IMG/VR virus record: IMGVR_UViG_3300018045_000014
Span: 1 to 32,690 of that record
Length of the DNA stretch: 32,690 nucleotides
Reading direction: 5' to 3' (one strand)
From: a virus
The translations under genes and the position numbers were made by a program. Numbering within the stretch: position 1 is the first letter of the stretch; each line of letters begins with the position of its first letter. The notes under the pieces were generated by a model that made no database searches, was not told where the DNA came from, and saw only the letters and a program-made list of their open reading frames with translations. Shown here one piece after another: positions 15,726 to 23,269 of the stretch.

Positions 15726-16956
15726 ATTCACCCCTACGATAAATACGCTCTCCATTGCGAGCCTTTTCCAGATAACCAAGCTTGTCAGGTGTAAAGACTG
15801 TCAACCCACTCCAATACTTGCCGGAAAGGTCAAAAATCGCCAGACCACCTTGCTGTCCTTCCAGCGCAATATTTGCGACATAGCGACGTACCAAACGTGT
15901 GACATCGCCAAACTCCTGCCATTGTAGCCAGATTTCGTCCGGCTCCTTGATTGAGTGTGCCAACAGCTTGATATAGGGAAGCCGCTTAATCAAATCTTGA
16001 CTGTTCTTCCACTGTTTGTTTCGGGTCTGGAATAAGAATTCATTAATCAAGACAGGATGCCCCAGCACATCTTCATAAAATTTTGGGTTGCCAATATCGG
16101 CATCAAACGCCTGTAAAAAGGCCCGCACATATTCTTCTGTCGCCAAGCCTGTGGGCAAGATTAAGTCTTGTGACAGCGGTCTGGTTTTAGGTAGATCGTC
16201 CGGCGCCTGGCAGTAAAAGGTACACAGTGCCAGCGGATTGATTTTAAAATCGGAAAACTCTGGAGTAATACCTTTTAAGGACTCTTTGCCAACATGGTAA
16301 GCAAACCCAGCATCCACACCGTCGGCGACTTTGACGGTTCGCGGATTCGTTCGCACGCCAACGGTTTGTTCTGACCAGACGGTTTGTGGCGCGTCTGAAA
16401 CGGTTAAGCCTTTGCGCTCTAGATCTCGTTCAGACAGGGTGCGTACATAGCACTGACAGCCCCAGCCGTTGGGTGGGTAGTGCACATCCCACCACGGATC
16501 GTCCGCTTTAAGCACCATGCCGTCCCAGCTCAAATGTTGCTCACGGGCATCGGTGACGGCGATTGAGTGTTTGTATTGCCAGTAAGGGCGAGAGCGCGTA
16601 ACTTGCTGCATTTGTTGATAGCGACCCGCGGCGTAGGCAGCGCGTAAATTGGTGTCGTAAATGACGCGCGTTCGCCAGTTGCGGCCACCGTTATAGCTCC
16701 AGCCGTGTTTTTTGACAATGGCATCGAAGTCTTGGCGAAAGTTCTCCAGTGTGCTTTCGCCCGATATGCCTTTGGCAATGGCCGCTTGAAAATCGGCAAG
16801 CAGATCGTCTTTCATGGCTCCGGCAATCACAAACGCCTTGGCGTGTTGTTGTTGCCAAATATCCGCCCAAGTGGCGGTTGGCAGGCGCAGCTTGTCACGA
16901 AAGAAATCAATTTTCTCTTGAAACTGAATGGAACCGTAGTGCGCGTTATCTGGCAT
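15724..16956 (-). CDS. F: MuF-like minor head protein with C-terminal PBECR-type nuclease domain
   Basis: The N-terminal 200 residues are the Mu F/SPP1 gp7 head morphogenesis domain: NFRQDFDAIVKKHGWSYN, WRTRVIYDTNLRAAYAAGRYQQM, and a zinc-type motif region with WDVHYPPNGWGCQCYVR. From about residue 265 a second domain (LPTGLATEEYVRAFLQAF, HPVLINEFLFQTRNKQWK, KEPDEIWLQW, GLAIFDLSGKYWSGLTVF) matches the pattern of PBECR nucleases (phage Barnase-EndoU-ColicinE5/D-RelE-like) fused to MuF proteins. The core Mu F function is internal head assembly near the portal. The tail domain could be a toxin delivered with DNA. AGGGG lies 6 bases before the ATG. No dedicated immunity gene is evident next to it. 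Confidence 0.85.
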   Translation of the reverse strand: MPDNAHYGSIQFQEKIDFFRDKLRLPTATWADIWQQQHAKAFVIAGAMKDDLLADFQAAIAKGISGESTLENFRQDFDAIVKKHGWSYNGGRNWRTRVIYDTNLRAAYAAGRYQQMQQVTRSRPYWQYKHSIAVTDAREQHLSWDGMVLKADDPWWDVHYPPNGWGCQCYVRTLSERDLERKGLTVSDAPQTVWSEQTVGVRTNPRTVKVADGVDAGFAYHVGKESLKGITPEFSDFKINPLALCTFYCQAPDDLPKTRPLSQDLILPTGLATEEYVRAFLQAFDADIGNPKFYEDVLGHPVLINEFLFQTRNKQWKNSQDLIKRLPYIKLLAHSIKEPDEIWLQWQEFGDVTRLVRRYVANIALEGQQGGLAIFDLSGKYWSGLTVFTPDKLGYLEKARNGERIYRRGE

Positions 16957-16969
16957 ATTTAACCCCTAA

Positions 16970-18586
16970 TTAAACCGGATTTAACGCGTCGTTCAAGACG
17001 TCGTAACGGCCTTGCAACTCTGCCAACACCATCGCTTGTGCCAGCAAGTCCGCCATTTGGCTCATGTCTTGATTGGCAATAGTAAGCAAGCCTTGTTGCA
17101 TGGCCTCAAAGCTTTCCGCGTTGTCCACCAGTGAACGTAGCTGCTCAATTAAGTCGGTTGCCGCCGGATCCGCCTGCGTTTGCAGTTGGCTTGACATTTG
17201 ATCGACCGGTGTAACCGTTTGAGGTTGCGTATTCAATGCCGCCGTTTTGGTTTGACAACCGGAGCATTGGCAGCCTTGTTTTGCGGTCAAATCGGCTTGT
17301 GCCGGTAAGGATGTCGAGCCAGTTGGTTGCAGAATATCGTCTTCATCTTCTGGTACTGGAATCTGGGTTTGTTTGTGTAGCCAAGCCTTGCTGATCTGCA
17401 TACCGGTTTTCTGCAAGTTTGGCAGCGCATCGGAAAGCAGCTTGATGTCTTCGGCTTCTTCGGTGACAAACTCCAATTTTGGACAGCGATGAAAGCGGTC
17501 AATTGACGAATGGTTAAAGACAAGCATCGGCCAAATCAGGTCGCGGGTGAGCGTTTTTCCAAACTGTTTGACATCCGCATTACGCAGGTCTTGACGGACT
17601 TCGTTATGGACTTGTCCTAAATTGTACGCCCCGCCATTGTCGGTACCGCTGGTTAAGGTACCGCCCAAAATCGCTTTAGAGGTGGTGCGTTCCGCCCAGT
17701 TCATCAGTGCTAAAAATGGGTCAGCTTGACCTTTGGCGGCTTCTTTGAATTCCAGTGCCATTGAATCTGGAATAATCCCAGCGGCATTGTGACCAATCTC
17801 AATCACCGCTTGCAGCAGTTTGGACTTCTCTGAATCGGTGGCACCGGCGGGATACTTCCCAAGGCGCAGCGGCAGGCCATAAATTTCCAAGAACTCCGCC
17901 AAATCTCGCAAGGAATAGTTTTTAAACAGATAAGGCCATGCCAGTGTTCGTACCAGTCCGGCACGCCCGTGATAGCCGGATTTGGATTTGTGCTGATGCA
18001 CCACCCAGCCACCTGGCCAAAGATCCACCCCTTGACCATCGTTGCCTATGATCTGAAGCGTATTGCGGTCATTTTGGGCGGTCATAAACCAAGACGGATC
18101 GACCCAGTCCAGTGCGACCGGAAGCTGCTCACCCTCGATCAATTGCCACGTAATGGTTTGTGCTGAGTACCCTTTGAGAATGGCATCTGATAACTCCATG
18201 ACCACGTCCGATTCTTCCAGAGGATCCAAACGCTCTTGCAGCCATTCGGTCATGTACAGCTCTTGTTTGCTGGCATTACGTGGTGGCGTAATTTTCCACG
18301 GCACGGTTGTACAGGCTAATTTTCGTTTTTGCATTTCAGCAAACAGGTGGCCGTCTTTTTCTTCCATGTCCGCCGCCAGCTGGGATTGTGCGGTGAGCGA
18401 GCCTTGTTCCGCCTCCGTCATAATTTGCGCAAGTTTATAGGGGGTTAGACCACTGGACGGATGTTCGTCATAACGCTGATGCAGGCCGGAGATTTTTGCC
18501 TCATCGGTCTGCACCGATTGAGTGACTCCGACTTCAAAGGGCAAACCGGTGCGTGGGTCGAGGATGCTTGAAAGTCGTTTTGCCAT
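16970..18586 (-). CDS. gp29-like portal protein (DUF935)
   Basis: This 538-aa protein matches the Mu portal family: MAKRLSSILDPRTGLPF start, LTPYKLAQIMTEAEQGSL near residue 47, MEEKDGHLFAEMQKRKLA near 72, and DWVDPSWF near 165. Other family segments are LAEFLEIYGLPLRLGKYP near 240 and GAYNLGQVHNEVRQDLRN near 325. It forms the dodecameric DNA channel at one vertex. The C-terminal 100 residues hold a CQCSGC cluster and Gln-rich helices. AAGGAG lies 7 bases upstream, and TAATG overlaps the terminase stop. It precedes MuF as in Mu. Confidence 0.94.
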   Translation of the reverse strand: MAKRLSSILDPRTGLPFEVGVTQSVQTDEAKISGLHQRYDEHPSSGLTPYKLAQIMTEAEQGSLTAQSQLAADMEEKDGHLFAEMQKRKLACTTVPWKITPPRNASKQELYMTEWLQERLDPLEESDVVMELSDAILKGYSAQTITWQLIEGEQLPVALDWVDPSWFMTAQNDRNTLQIIGNDGQGVDLWPGGWVVHQHKSKSGYHGRAGLVRTLAWPYLFKNYSLRDLAEFLEIYGLPLRLGKYPAGATDSEKSKLLQAVIEIGHNAAGIIPDSMALEFKEAAKGQADPFLALMNWAERTTSKAILGGTLTSGTDNGGAYNLGQVHNEVRQDLRNADVKQFGKTLTRDLIWPMLVFNHSSIDRFHRCPKLEFVTEEAEDIKLLSDALPNLQKTGMQISKAWLHKQTQIPVPEDEDDILQPTGSTSLPAQADLTAKQGCQCSGCQTKTAALNTQPQTVTPVDQMSSQLQTQADPAATDLIEQLRSLVDNAESFEAMQQGLLTIANQDMSQMADLLAQAMVLAELQGRYDVLNDALNPV

Positions 18587-20088
18587 TACCAGGCTCCTTG
18601 TTTACTAAAGTGGCCATCTTCACGATAGCCTGTTTCTTTGACGGATTCGGGTTCTTTGATCGGTGTCCAGTCGGCTTCCCAAATGTCTGCGAGTGAGGCG
18701 GCATAGGCCATGGCAATGGCGATGGCGGCGTCGCCGTGGCGGTCTTTTTTGGAGCCGGTTTTGATATCGGGAATTTTGGGCACGCCTTTGACTACCTGAA
18801 TAGCGCGTAGGTCGTTGAGCACATCCGCGTCTTTGGGCAGACGAATTTGATCGTCTTCGAAGGCGGCTTTGAGCTTGGGCATATTCTCCAGATACCAGCC
18901 CTGGGAGAGCATGACCTGCTCAACGCGACCACCGTACTTGTAGGCGGCTTGCTCTGCTAAATATTGCCCATTACCGCGTGCATCAAACTTGAGTGCCATG
19001 AGGCGTGGCAAACGGTCGTTAATGTAATAGACAATCTGCTCTTGGTTTTTAAAGGGCACGTTTTTGAGCTCCACCAGAAATGGCACGGTGCGCAGCAGAT
19101 TTTGGGCAATGGCCATCGGTGCGAGTACGGTTAAATCGCCAGAGCGGCCAAAGTCTTCCCCAAAAGCGTGTTGTTCGCTGGGGTTAAGAGCCAGTAAAAG
19201 CGGTTTTACATGCGTTTCACACCAGTCTTTGATTTCGGCTTCACGAATATGTTCTGGCCACGTATTAAACTCGGCGGTTCCTTCATAACGAATCACAGTG
19301 GCATCCACCATGCGCGACTCAATCAACATGCGATTCAAATAAGCGCCACCGCCCTGTTTGGGTTCGCAGTAGTACTCTTCACGCGCATCTTCCACTGTGG
19401 CGGTGTCCTTGAGCAGATTGGCTTTCCAGTGGTCTTCAGCTTGCTGACTCCAGTCCATGCCGCGAACTTGGCAAATACGTTGATAGAGACCTTGCTCACA
19501 GGCGTCGTCTAGCGTAATACGGTGTACCGAATAGCGTTTCTTTGCTGCGCGGCTGTCTTGAATGAGCTCATTGAACAGATTGTCCCAGCCGTTATGGGTA
19601 GATATGAGCCGAACTTTCGCGCCCCACATGGTAAGTGCCAGTGCGGCTTTAAGCACTTCGGCCAAGCGGTCATGGAAGGCCGCCTCATCAATAGTGACAT
19701 TGCCTTGTCTTCCACGAAGATTGGAAGGGTTAGAACTGAGCGCCTGAATCTTAAACCCACTGGCAAAACGAATATTAAAGGTAAGAATGTCTTTGTCTGC
19801 ATCTTGTAAAATTTCCTCTTCTATCTCGCTTGCGGCTTTGTTAAAGGCTTTGGCCCACATGGCACAGGCATCAATAAACTCAATGGCCATTTCTTTGTTG
19901 GATCCGACGTAAAAGTGATTGGTGCCGCCCGCTGACTTCTCTGAACTGGCAGAGAGTACGGCATCGGCGGCTTCCCCCCACGTCAATCCGGTACGACGGG
20001 ACTTCTCGGCAATCTTGAGCGGGGAGACGTCTTCAATCCACGCTTTTTGGTACGGCAAAAGTACGTCGTTGGCGTCATAGGTGTTCAT
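18586..20088 (-). CDS. terminase large subunit (Mu gp28-like)
   Basis: This 500-aa packaging motor ATPase-nuclease has its Walker A-like segment as KSRRTGLTWGEA (residues 29-40) and Walker B as VTIDEAAFHD (131-140). A coupling motif, RLISTHNGWDN, lies near 170. The nuclease part has GEDFGRSGDLTV near 310 and DARGNGQYLAEQA near 395, and ends with DRHGDAAIAIAMAYA near 460, the expected acidic cluster positions. Headful packaging from the phage end, as in Mu, is inferred. Start and upstream stop overlap as TAATG. Confidence 0.94.
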   Translation of the reverse strand: MNTYDANDVLLPYQKAWIEDVSPLKIAEKSRRTGLTWGEAADAVLSASSEKSAGGTNHFYVGSNKEMAIEFIDACAMWAKAFNKAASEIEEEILQDADKDILTFNIRFASGFKIQALSSNPSNLRGRQGNVTIDEAAFHDRLAEVLKAALALTMWGAKVRLISTHNGWDNLFNELIQDSRAAKKRYSVHRITLDDACEQGLYQRICQVRGMDWSQQAEDHWKANLLKDTATVEDAREEYYCEPKQGGGAYLNRMLIESRMVDATVIRYEGTAEFNTWPEHIREAEIKDWCETHVKPLLLALNPSEQHAFGEDFGRSGDLTVLAPMAIAQNLLRTVPFLVELKNVPFKNQEQIVYYINDRLPRLMALKFDARGNGQYLAEQAAYKYGGRVEQVMLSQGWYLENMPKLKAAFEDDQIRLPKDADVLNDLRAIQVVKGVPKIPDIKTGSKKDRHGDAAIAIAMAYAASLADIWEADWTPIKEPESVKETGYREDGHFSKQGAW

Positions 20089-20651
20089 TAACCAATGCCT
20101 AAAATTTGATTTTTAATGGATTGCACGGCATCGGCGGTTAAGCCTTGTGATTTGGCGGCCGACTCCATGGCTTCAGCCGCTTCTTGCGCGGCGCGTTTGC
20201 GAATTTCCGCTTCGCGTTTGGAGTTGGTGGCGGCGGCCATCTCCAGTTTGTTCATGGCATCGGAGAGGTTTTTGAGCATCTTCGCCAGCTCGGGCGCCAT
20301 GTCAGCATCAAAGTGTTGTCCGTGCATTTTCATGGTTATGTCAAACACTAAGGTGCGGATCATCTCATTGACGATTTTACCGACGTCGCCGGACTGGTCT
20401 TCGCCAAAGCGGTCAATATACATCTTGGCGACTTCGCGGCTTTCGCGCAGTTTGGTGCCGACGCGTTCCATTTTTTGCGCATAGCGATTGACCGCGCTTT
20501 TTGAGATGGTTTCGCCCACTTGGGTGCGTTCAATAATGGCGTTGATTTGCTCTGTGGCCTCCAGCTGGGTGACGCGAGGGTCTCGCAGCAAGGCTTGCAG
20601 TTGCTCCAGTATTTCAACTGGCATTTGCTCAACCGTCGATTTACGTCCCAT
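20088..20651 (-). CDS. gp27-like small terminase candidate (DUF3486)
   Basis: This 187-aa helical protein has the DUF3486 (Mu gp27) pattern: MGRKSTVEQMPVEILEQLQ start with an HTH-like N-terminus (about 15-65, ending TISKSAVNRYAQKM), then long amphipathic helices and an Ala-rich C-terminus. Its place directly before the large terminase supports a DNA-recognition role in packaging. The start at 20651 is preferred over upstream ones because AAGGAG lies 7 bases before it. Confidence 0.88.
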   Translation of the reverse strand: MGRKSTVEQMPVEILEQLQALLRDPRVTQLEATEQINAIIERTQVGETISKSAVNRYAQKMERVGTKLRESREVAKMYIDRFGEDQSGDVGKIVNEMIRTLVFDITMKMHGQHFDADMAPELAKMLKNLSDAMNKLEMAAATNSKREAEIRKRAAQEAAEAMESAAKSQGLTADAVQSIKNQILGIG

Positions 20652-20677
20652 ACTTAAGCTCCTTTGCTTTTCATTGC

Positions 20678-20785
20678 TTACAGCCAATTTGATGCAAGGT
20701 CAACCAACGCACAACCTGCACCAATGAAGACACCAAACACAAGCGCGCCTAAGGCGGTGTCCGCCAAGTCTTTTAATACGTCCAT
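20678..20785 (-). CDS. 35-aa membrane peptide
   Basis: This short frame (MDVLKDLADTALGALVFGVF start) has one strongly hydrophobic segment (about residues 11-28) flanked by Asp/Lys at the start and Asn/Trp at the end, so it is a likely single-pass membrane peptide. Its ATG lies one base after the stop of the winged-helix gene, with AAAGGG 11 bases upstream. It fills most of the gap before the DUF3486 gene. Given its place among the lysis genes, a role as an auxiliary holin or antiholin is possible but unproven. Confidence 0.55.
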   Translation of the reverse strand: MDVLKDLADTALGALVFGVFIGAGCALVDLASNWL

Positions 20786-20786
20786 A

Positions 20787-21077
20787 TTACAAGCCCTTTC
20801 TGGCAATGCCTGGTATTTGACTTGCCCCTTTTGCCGCGTCTAAACCGCGTTGGGTCAGCTTGGCGATTATCAAGTCCATGACGAGGGTAATGTCTATCAA
20901 GCCTTGCTCTTTAAGCCAGTACAGCTCGGTTTTAAGCTTGTCTGATGACAGGGTGTGACCTGCCATTTCAAGGGCTTCAATCAACACCACCTCGTTATGT
21001 GCGTACCCGGCATCCGAGGCAAGCACCGTTAAAATCATACGGCGTTGATGTTCGGTCTCTTTCTGTTTAAACGACAT
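20787..21077 (-). CDS. winged-helix (ArsR-like, Mu gp26-type) protein
   Basis: This 96-aa protein starts MSFKQKETEHQRRMILTVLA. It contains ALEMAGHTLSSDKLKTELYWLKEQGLI, the two-helix plus wing pattern of the small winged-helix proteins in the gp26 position of Mu-like phages, often annotated as ArsR family. The end is basic (LTQRGLDAAKGASQIPGIARKGL). It has no ArsR metal-binding CxC motif. DNA binding is inferred from the fold only; the target is unknown. Confidence 0.7.
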   Translation of the reverse strand: MSFKQKETEHQRRMILTVLASDAGYAHNEVVLIEALEMAGHTLSSDKLKTELYWLKEQGLIDITLVMDLIIAKLTQRGLDAAKGASQIPGIARKGL

Positions 21078-21078
21078 C

Positions 21079-21441
21079 TCAACTTCCTTTTGTTATCAAA
21101 TAATCGTGCATTCTTTTGACCGCTTCAGACGTTTGTGTAAAAGAGCCTGTTAACAGGCTTAACTCTCTTGTAATGGCATTAAGCCGGCGGTGTATCTCTG
21201 AAATCTCTTCGTCGTAACCCGGCCTTGATTCCAGCTTGATTAGCCTATCTTTAAGGTGATCGTGTCGCGTCCAAAGCGTCTCAAATGCTTCTCGGTGATC
21301 GTTTTGTATTTGGGATATCAATTTACTGTTTTGGTCTGACTGGCGTGTTAAGACGGTGTAAGCACCGACGACAATCAAGCCTAAAAAGTTGGCCATCGAC
21401 AGCACAAACTTCCAAAATTCATAATCAATTGCTTGTGCCAT
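21079..21441 (-). CDS. DUF2730 family membrane-anchored coiled-coil protein
   Basis: This 120-aa protein has an N-terminal membrane helix (about 12-33, VLSMANFLGLIVVGAYTVLT). A polar coiled coil to the end follows (DRLIKLESRPGYDEEISEIHRRLNAI). This layout matches DUF2730 of Mu-like phages and resembles inner-membrane spanins, although a nested outer-membrane partner was not identified. The start at 21441 has GGAGG 8 bases upstream and overlaps the previous stop as TGATG. A role in lysis is inferred from place and shape. Confidence 0.75.
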   Translation of the reverse strand: MAQAIDYEFWKFVLSMANFLGLIVVGAYTVLTRQSDQNSKLISQIQNDHREAFETLWTRHDHLKDRLIKLESRPGYDEEISEIHRRLNAITRELSLLTGSFTQTSEAVKRMHDYLITKGS

Positions 21442-21665
21442 CAATGTCGCCTCCACTCCATGTACTCTTGGCATTCAACACACCGTTTTGCGTAGGGCAA
21501 CGCGGCCAATCTTGCCTTAGAAATGGGGTCGCCACAGTCTATGCAGTTGCGTGTTTTCACGTCACTCTCTGCTTCACTTTGGCGTTGTGCACGTTCACGA
21601 TGGAGGGTGAGTGCTTGTTCCCGTTGACGTTCTTCGATTCTTTGTGCGATGTCTGCATCATCCAC
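21441..21665 (-). CDS. DksA/TraR-type C4 zinc finger protein
   Basis: This 74-aa protein carries CIDCG, a 14-residue insert ending KRCVECQ, so the four Cys zinc finger of TraR/DksA is intact. It follows a charged helical N-terminus starting MDDADIAQRIEERQREQAL. TraR-like proteins bind in the RNA polymerase secondary channel and mimic ppGpp/DksA effects. Here it is in a late operon between the holin-like gene and DUF2730, as in many Mu-like and P2-like phages. It may shift host transcription late in infection. Confidence 0.88.
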   Translation of the reverse strand: MDDADIAQRIEERQREQALTLHRERAQRQSEAESDVKTRNCIDCGDPISKARLAALPYAKRCVECQEYMEWRRH

Positions 21666-21666
21666 C

Positions 21667-22224
21667 TTAATGCCCTCTTTTTACTGGGCGAGAGCCAAAC
21701 CACCAGGTCACGGAGGTGGTGGCTAAGAAGATGCAGGTATTCACGACTTGATTAAGCAGTGCGTCGGCATTGGCAGCACCCAGTTGATTGCCTGTCATTT
21801 GCATTAATTGGTAGGTGATGAGTGCCATTAACAGCGCAAAGTACAAGGTCAATACGGGGCGCATTAAGCCGCGGATGGCATCGACAAACCCACCACCATA
21901 AGTGGCTTTGTCATTGGCATAGCTTTCTCTGCGCATGTCAAGTTCGGCTTGTTCGATTTCGCCGGCGACGTGCGCTTCTAAGGACAGCCGCTCTTGATGA
22001 GCAATGGCAATATCTCGCTCGGTTTGTGCTTCGATGGTTAACATGTGCAGCTGATGCTCTAGCTCCATCTCTTCACGATCCATTTTGCGCATAGTCAATT
22101 CAAACTGGCGCTTAGCCTGTTCGGCCTTATGGTCAAACCAGTGCTTGATGCCCGTGCCTAGCAAGCCAAGCAAGCCGCCACTGGCGGCGGAACCCATGGC
22201 ACTGAGTATGGCGGTGATGTCCAT
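21667..22224 (-). CDS. holin-like 3-TM protein (GTA-type)
   Basis: This 185-aa protein begins with a Gly/Ala-rich hydrophobic segment (LSAMGSAASGGLLGLLGTG, 7-25), then a long charged helix (about 35-110). Two C-terminal membrane helices follow (LTLYFALLMALITYQLM near 125-141 and VVNTCIFLATTSVTWWFGSR near 160-179). This is the layout of the 3-TM holins found with gene-transfer agents and Mu-like phages, including the WWFGSR end. It should form the lesion that releases or activates the lysis enzyme. Start overlaps the upstream stop as TAATG. Confidence 0.78.
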   Translation of the reverse strand: MDITAILSAMGSAASGGLLGLLGTGIKHWFDHKAEQAKRQFELTMRKMDREEMELEHQLHMLTIEAQTERDIAIAHQERLSLEAHVAGEIEQAELDMRRESYANDKATYGGGFVDAIRGLMRPVLTLYFALLMALITYQLMQMTGNQLGAANADALLNQVVNTCIFLATTSVTWWFGSRPVKRGH

Positions 22225-22658
22225 TAACGTATCTCCAGATAAAAGTCTTGTCGTTGAGTAAGTTGGTGCAGTTTACGCAAAGCGGCGCGGCTGCCTAAGC
22301 CCGCTATTTGCCCGTGTAAGCGCCCCATACGCAGGGCGGGGAGTTGACAACCCCAGCTGTGGGTTTTAAAGCCCAGGGCTTTATCACCGGCAAAGTTGCC
22401 CGGGTGCTGCAAAATGCCCGAGCGATGCGGTACATTGATCACGTGATAGACGTCTTTGTATTTGCCACTGGCCGAACGGGGTAGGTATTTGCACAGATAA
22501 GTGCCCGCAGGAATGCGGCTAATGTTGGTTTGGTTTTGACGGTTGGGCAGTTCTAAAAAGAAACACACTTTTTTACCCAAATACAGCAACACACTGGGTG
22601 TGCCTTGGTTAGAGGAGCCTGCGCGGTAAAGCTGGAGTGTTTTTAGATTCGCTTTCAT
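22224..22658 (-). CDS. DUF5675 family protein in the lys position
   Basis: This 144-aa protein shows the DUF5675 pattern: FFLELPNRQNQTNISRIPAG (about residues 33-52), YHVINVPHRSGILQHPGNFAGD (70-91) and a later HSWGCQLP. The His-Gly-Asn and SxGC elements recall L,D-transpeptidase-like active sites, so a peptidoglycan-acting enzyme is possible, but the family function is not established. It is first in the operon that carries the holin and takes the place of lys in Mu. Its Shine-Dalgarno is in a hairpin shared with gene I. Confidence 0.75.
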   Translation of the reverse strand: MKANLKTLQLYRAGSSNQGTPSVLLYLGKKVCFFLELPNRQNQTNISRIPAGTYLCKYLPRSASGKYKDVYHVINVPHRSGILQHPGNFAGDKALGFKTHSWGCQLPALRMGRLHGQIAGLGSRAALRKLHQLTQRQDFYLEIR

Positions 22659-22676
22659 GCCTCCAGTGTAGAGGCA
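22656..22676 (-). promoter_or_regulatory. hairpin burying the Shine-Dalgarno of the lys-position gene
   Basis: TGCCTC at 22658-22663 and GAGGCA at 22671-22676 form the same stem as before gene I, with the identical 7-base interior. The outer two pairs present at 14393-14415 are missing here, so this copy is weaker. GGAGG and the A of AUG are in the stem. Sequence identity with the 14395 copy covers the bases around the start, while the coding sequences after the first codons differ. Confidence 0.72.
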
Positions 22677-22717
22677 GGGGAAATAGATTGAATTTCAAGC
22701 TTTTAACAAGGTTTTGA
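22677..22717 (-). promoter_or_regulatory. Plys-like late promoter / activator site
   Basis: Minus-strand AAACCTTGTTAAA followed by GCTTGAAATTCAA matches the block before gene I at the same distance from the start codon (no gaps). TATTTC falls about 18 bases after TTGTTA, a poor -10, consistent with an activator-dependent promoter. A terminator lies just upstream, so the late operon should start here. In Mu the equivalent Plys needs the C protein; no separate C gene was found, so Mor or a protein outside this window would have to act. Confidence 0.6.
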
Positions 22718-22735
22718 GAAGCTTTTTAAGGCAAT

Positions 22736-22773
22736 AAAAAACCCGCGTTAAAGCAGGTTAAAGCGCGGTTTTA
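22736..22773 (-). terminator. terminator after the DUF2335 gene
   Basis: On the minus strand AAAACCGCG pairs with CGCGG-G-TTTT around a 16-base loop, followed by a run of six T. It closes the DUF2335 transcription unit and keeps it apart from the late operon that begins about 20 bases further on. Confidence 0.75.
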
Positions 22774-22792
22774 CAAGACAATAAAAGAAAGG

Positions 22793-23263
22793 TTAGCCTG
22801 GCTCGGATTCTTTTTTCGCAGGGCGATTAAGGATGTAAATGGTTAAAATCCCACCAATTGTAGAAGCAATAAGAAATGTACCTGACTCATACTGCTCTTT
22901 GTACATAAGAAAAGCCCCCAAAGAAATGACGATTAATACGACAAATGTCCCGAGTGCCATTCCTAAGGTTCGATAATTGAGTAAGCGGTCAAATTTATCT
23001 TTTTCAATGGATTGTTCAGCTTCCTGCCTTTTTCGAAAATGGCGGTTATTTTCCATAGCATTATCCATAATCTGCTTCGCTGAGCCTGGCACTAAATGAT
23101 CATACACAGCGAGCGTTCGACCAGAGGGAATAGGTCCCTCATGGTATTCTTCATAAGCGACTTCGGTTTGCTCAAAATTTTCTTGATTAGTCGTTTGGGC
23201 AGGATGTGGCTCAGCAGATTTTTTAATTGCTTGTGCGGTTTTGCGCGAATTAAACTGGCTCAT
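22793..23263 (-). CDS. DUF2335 family predicted membrane protein
   Basis: This 156-aa protein has a polar N-terminus and then the DUF2335 core, EGPIPSGRTLAVYDHLVPGSAKQIMDNA (about residues 41-68), with a charged helix after it. Two membrane helices follow near 101-121 (LGMALGTFVVLIVISLGAFLM) and 128-146 (GTFLIASTIGGILTIYIL). The function of the family is unknown; it is common in prophages and integrative elements. It is encoded between its own promoter and terminator with a 69-aa partner, outside the lytic operon logic, so expression in the lysogen is likely. Superinfection exclusion would fit the membrane topology but is a guess. Confidence 0.8.
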   Translation of the reverse strand: MSQFNSRKTAQAIKKSAEPHPAQTTNQENFEQTEVAYEEYHEGPIPSGRTLAVYDHLVPGSAKQIMDNAMENNRHFRKRQEAEQSIEKDKFDRLLNYRTLGMALGTFVVLIVISLGAFLMYKEQYESGTFLIASTIGGILTIYILNRPAKKESEPG

Positions 23264-23269
23264 TGCAAA

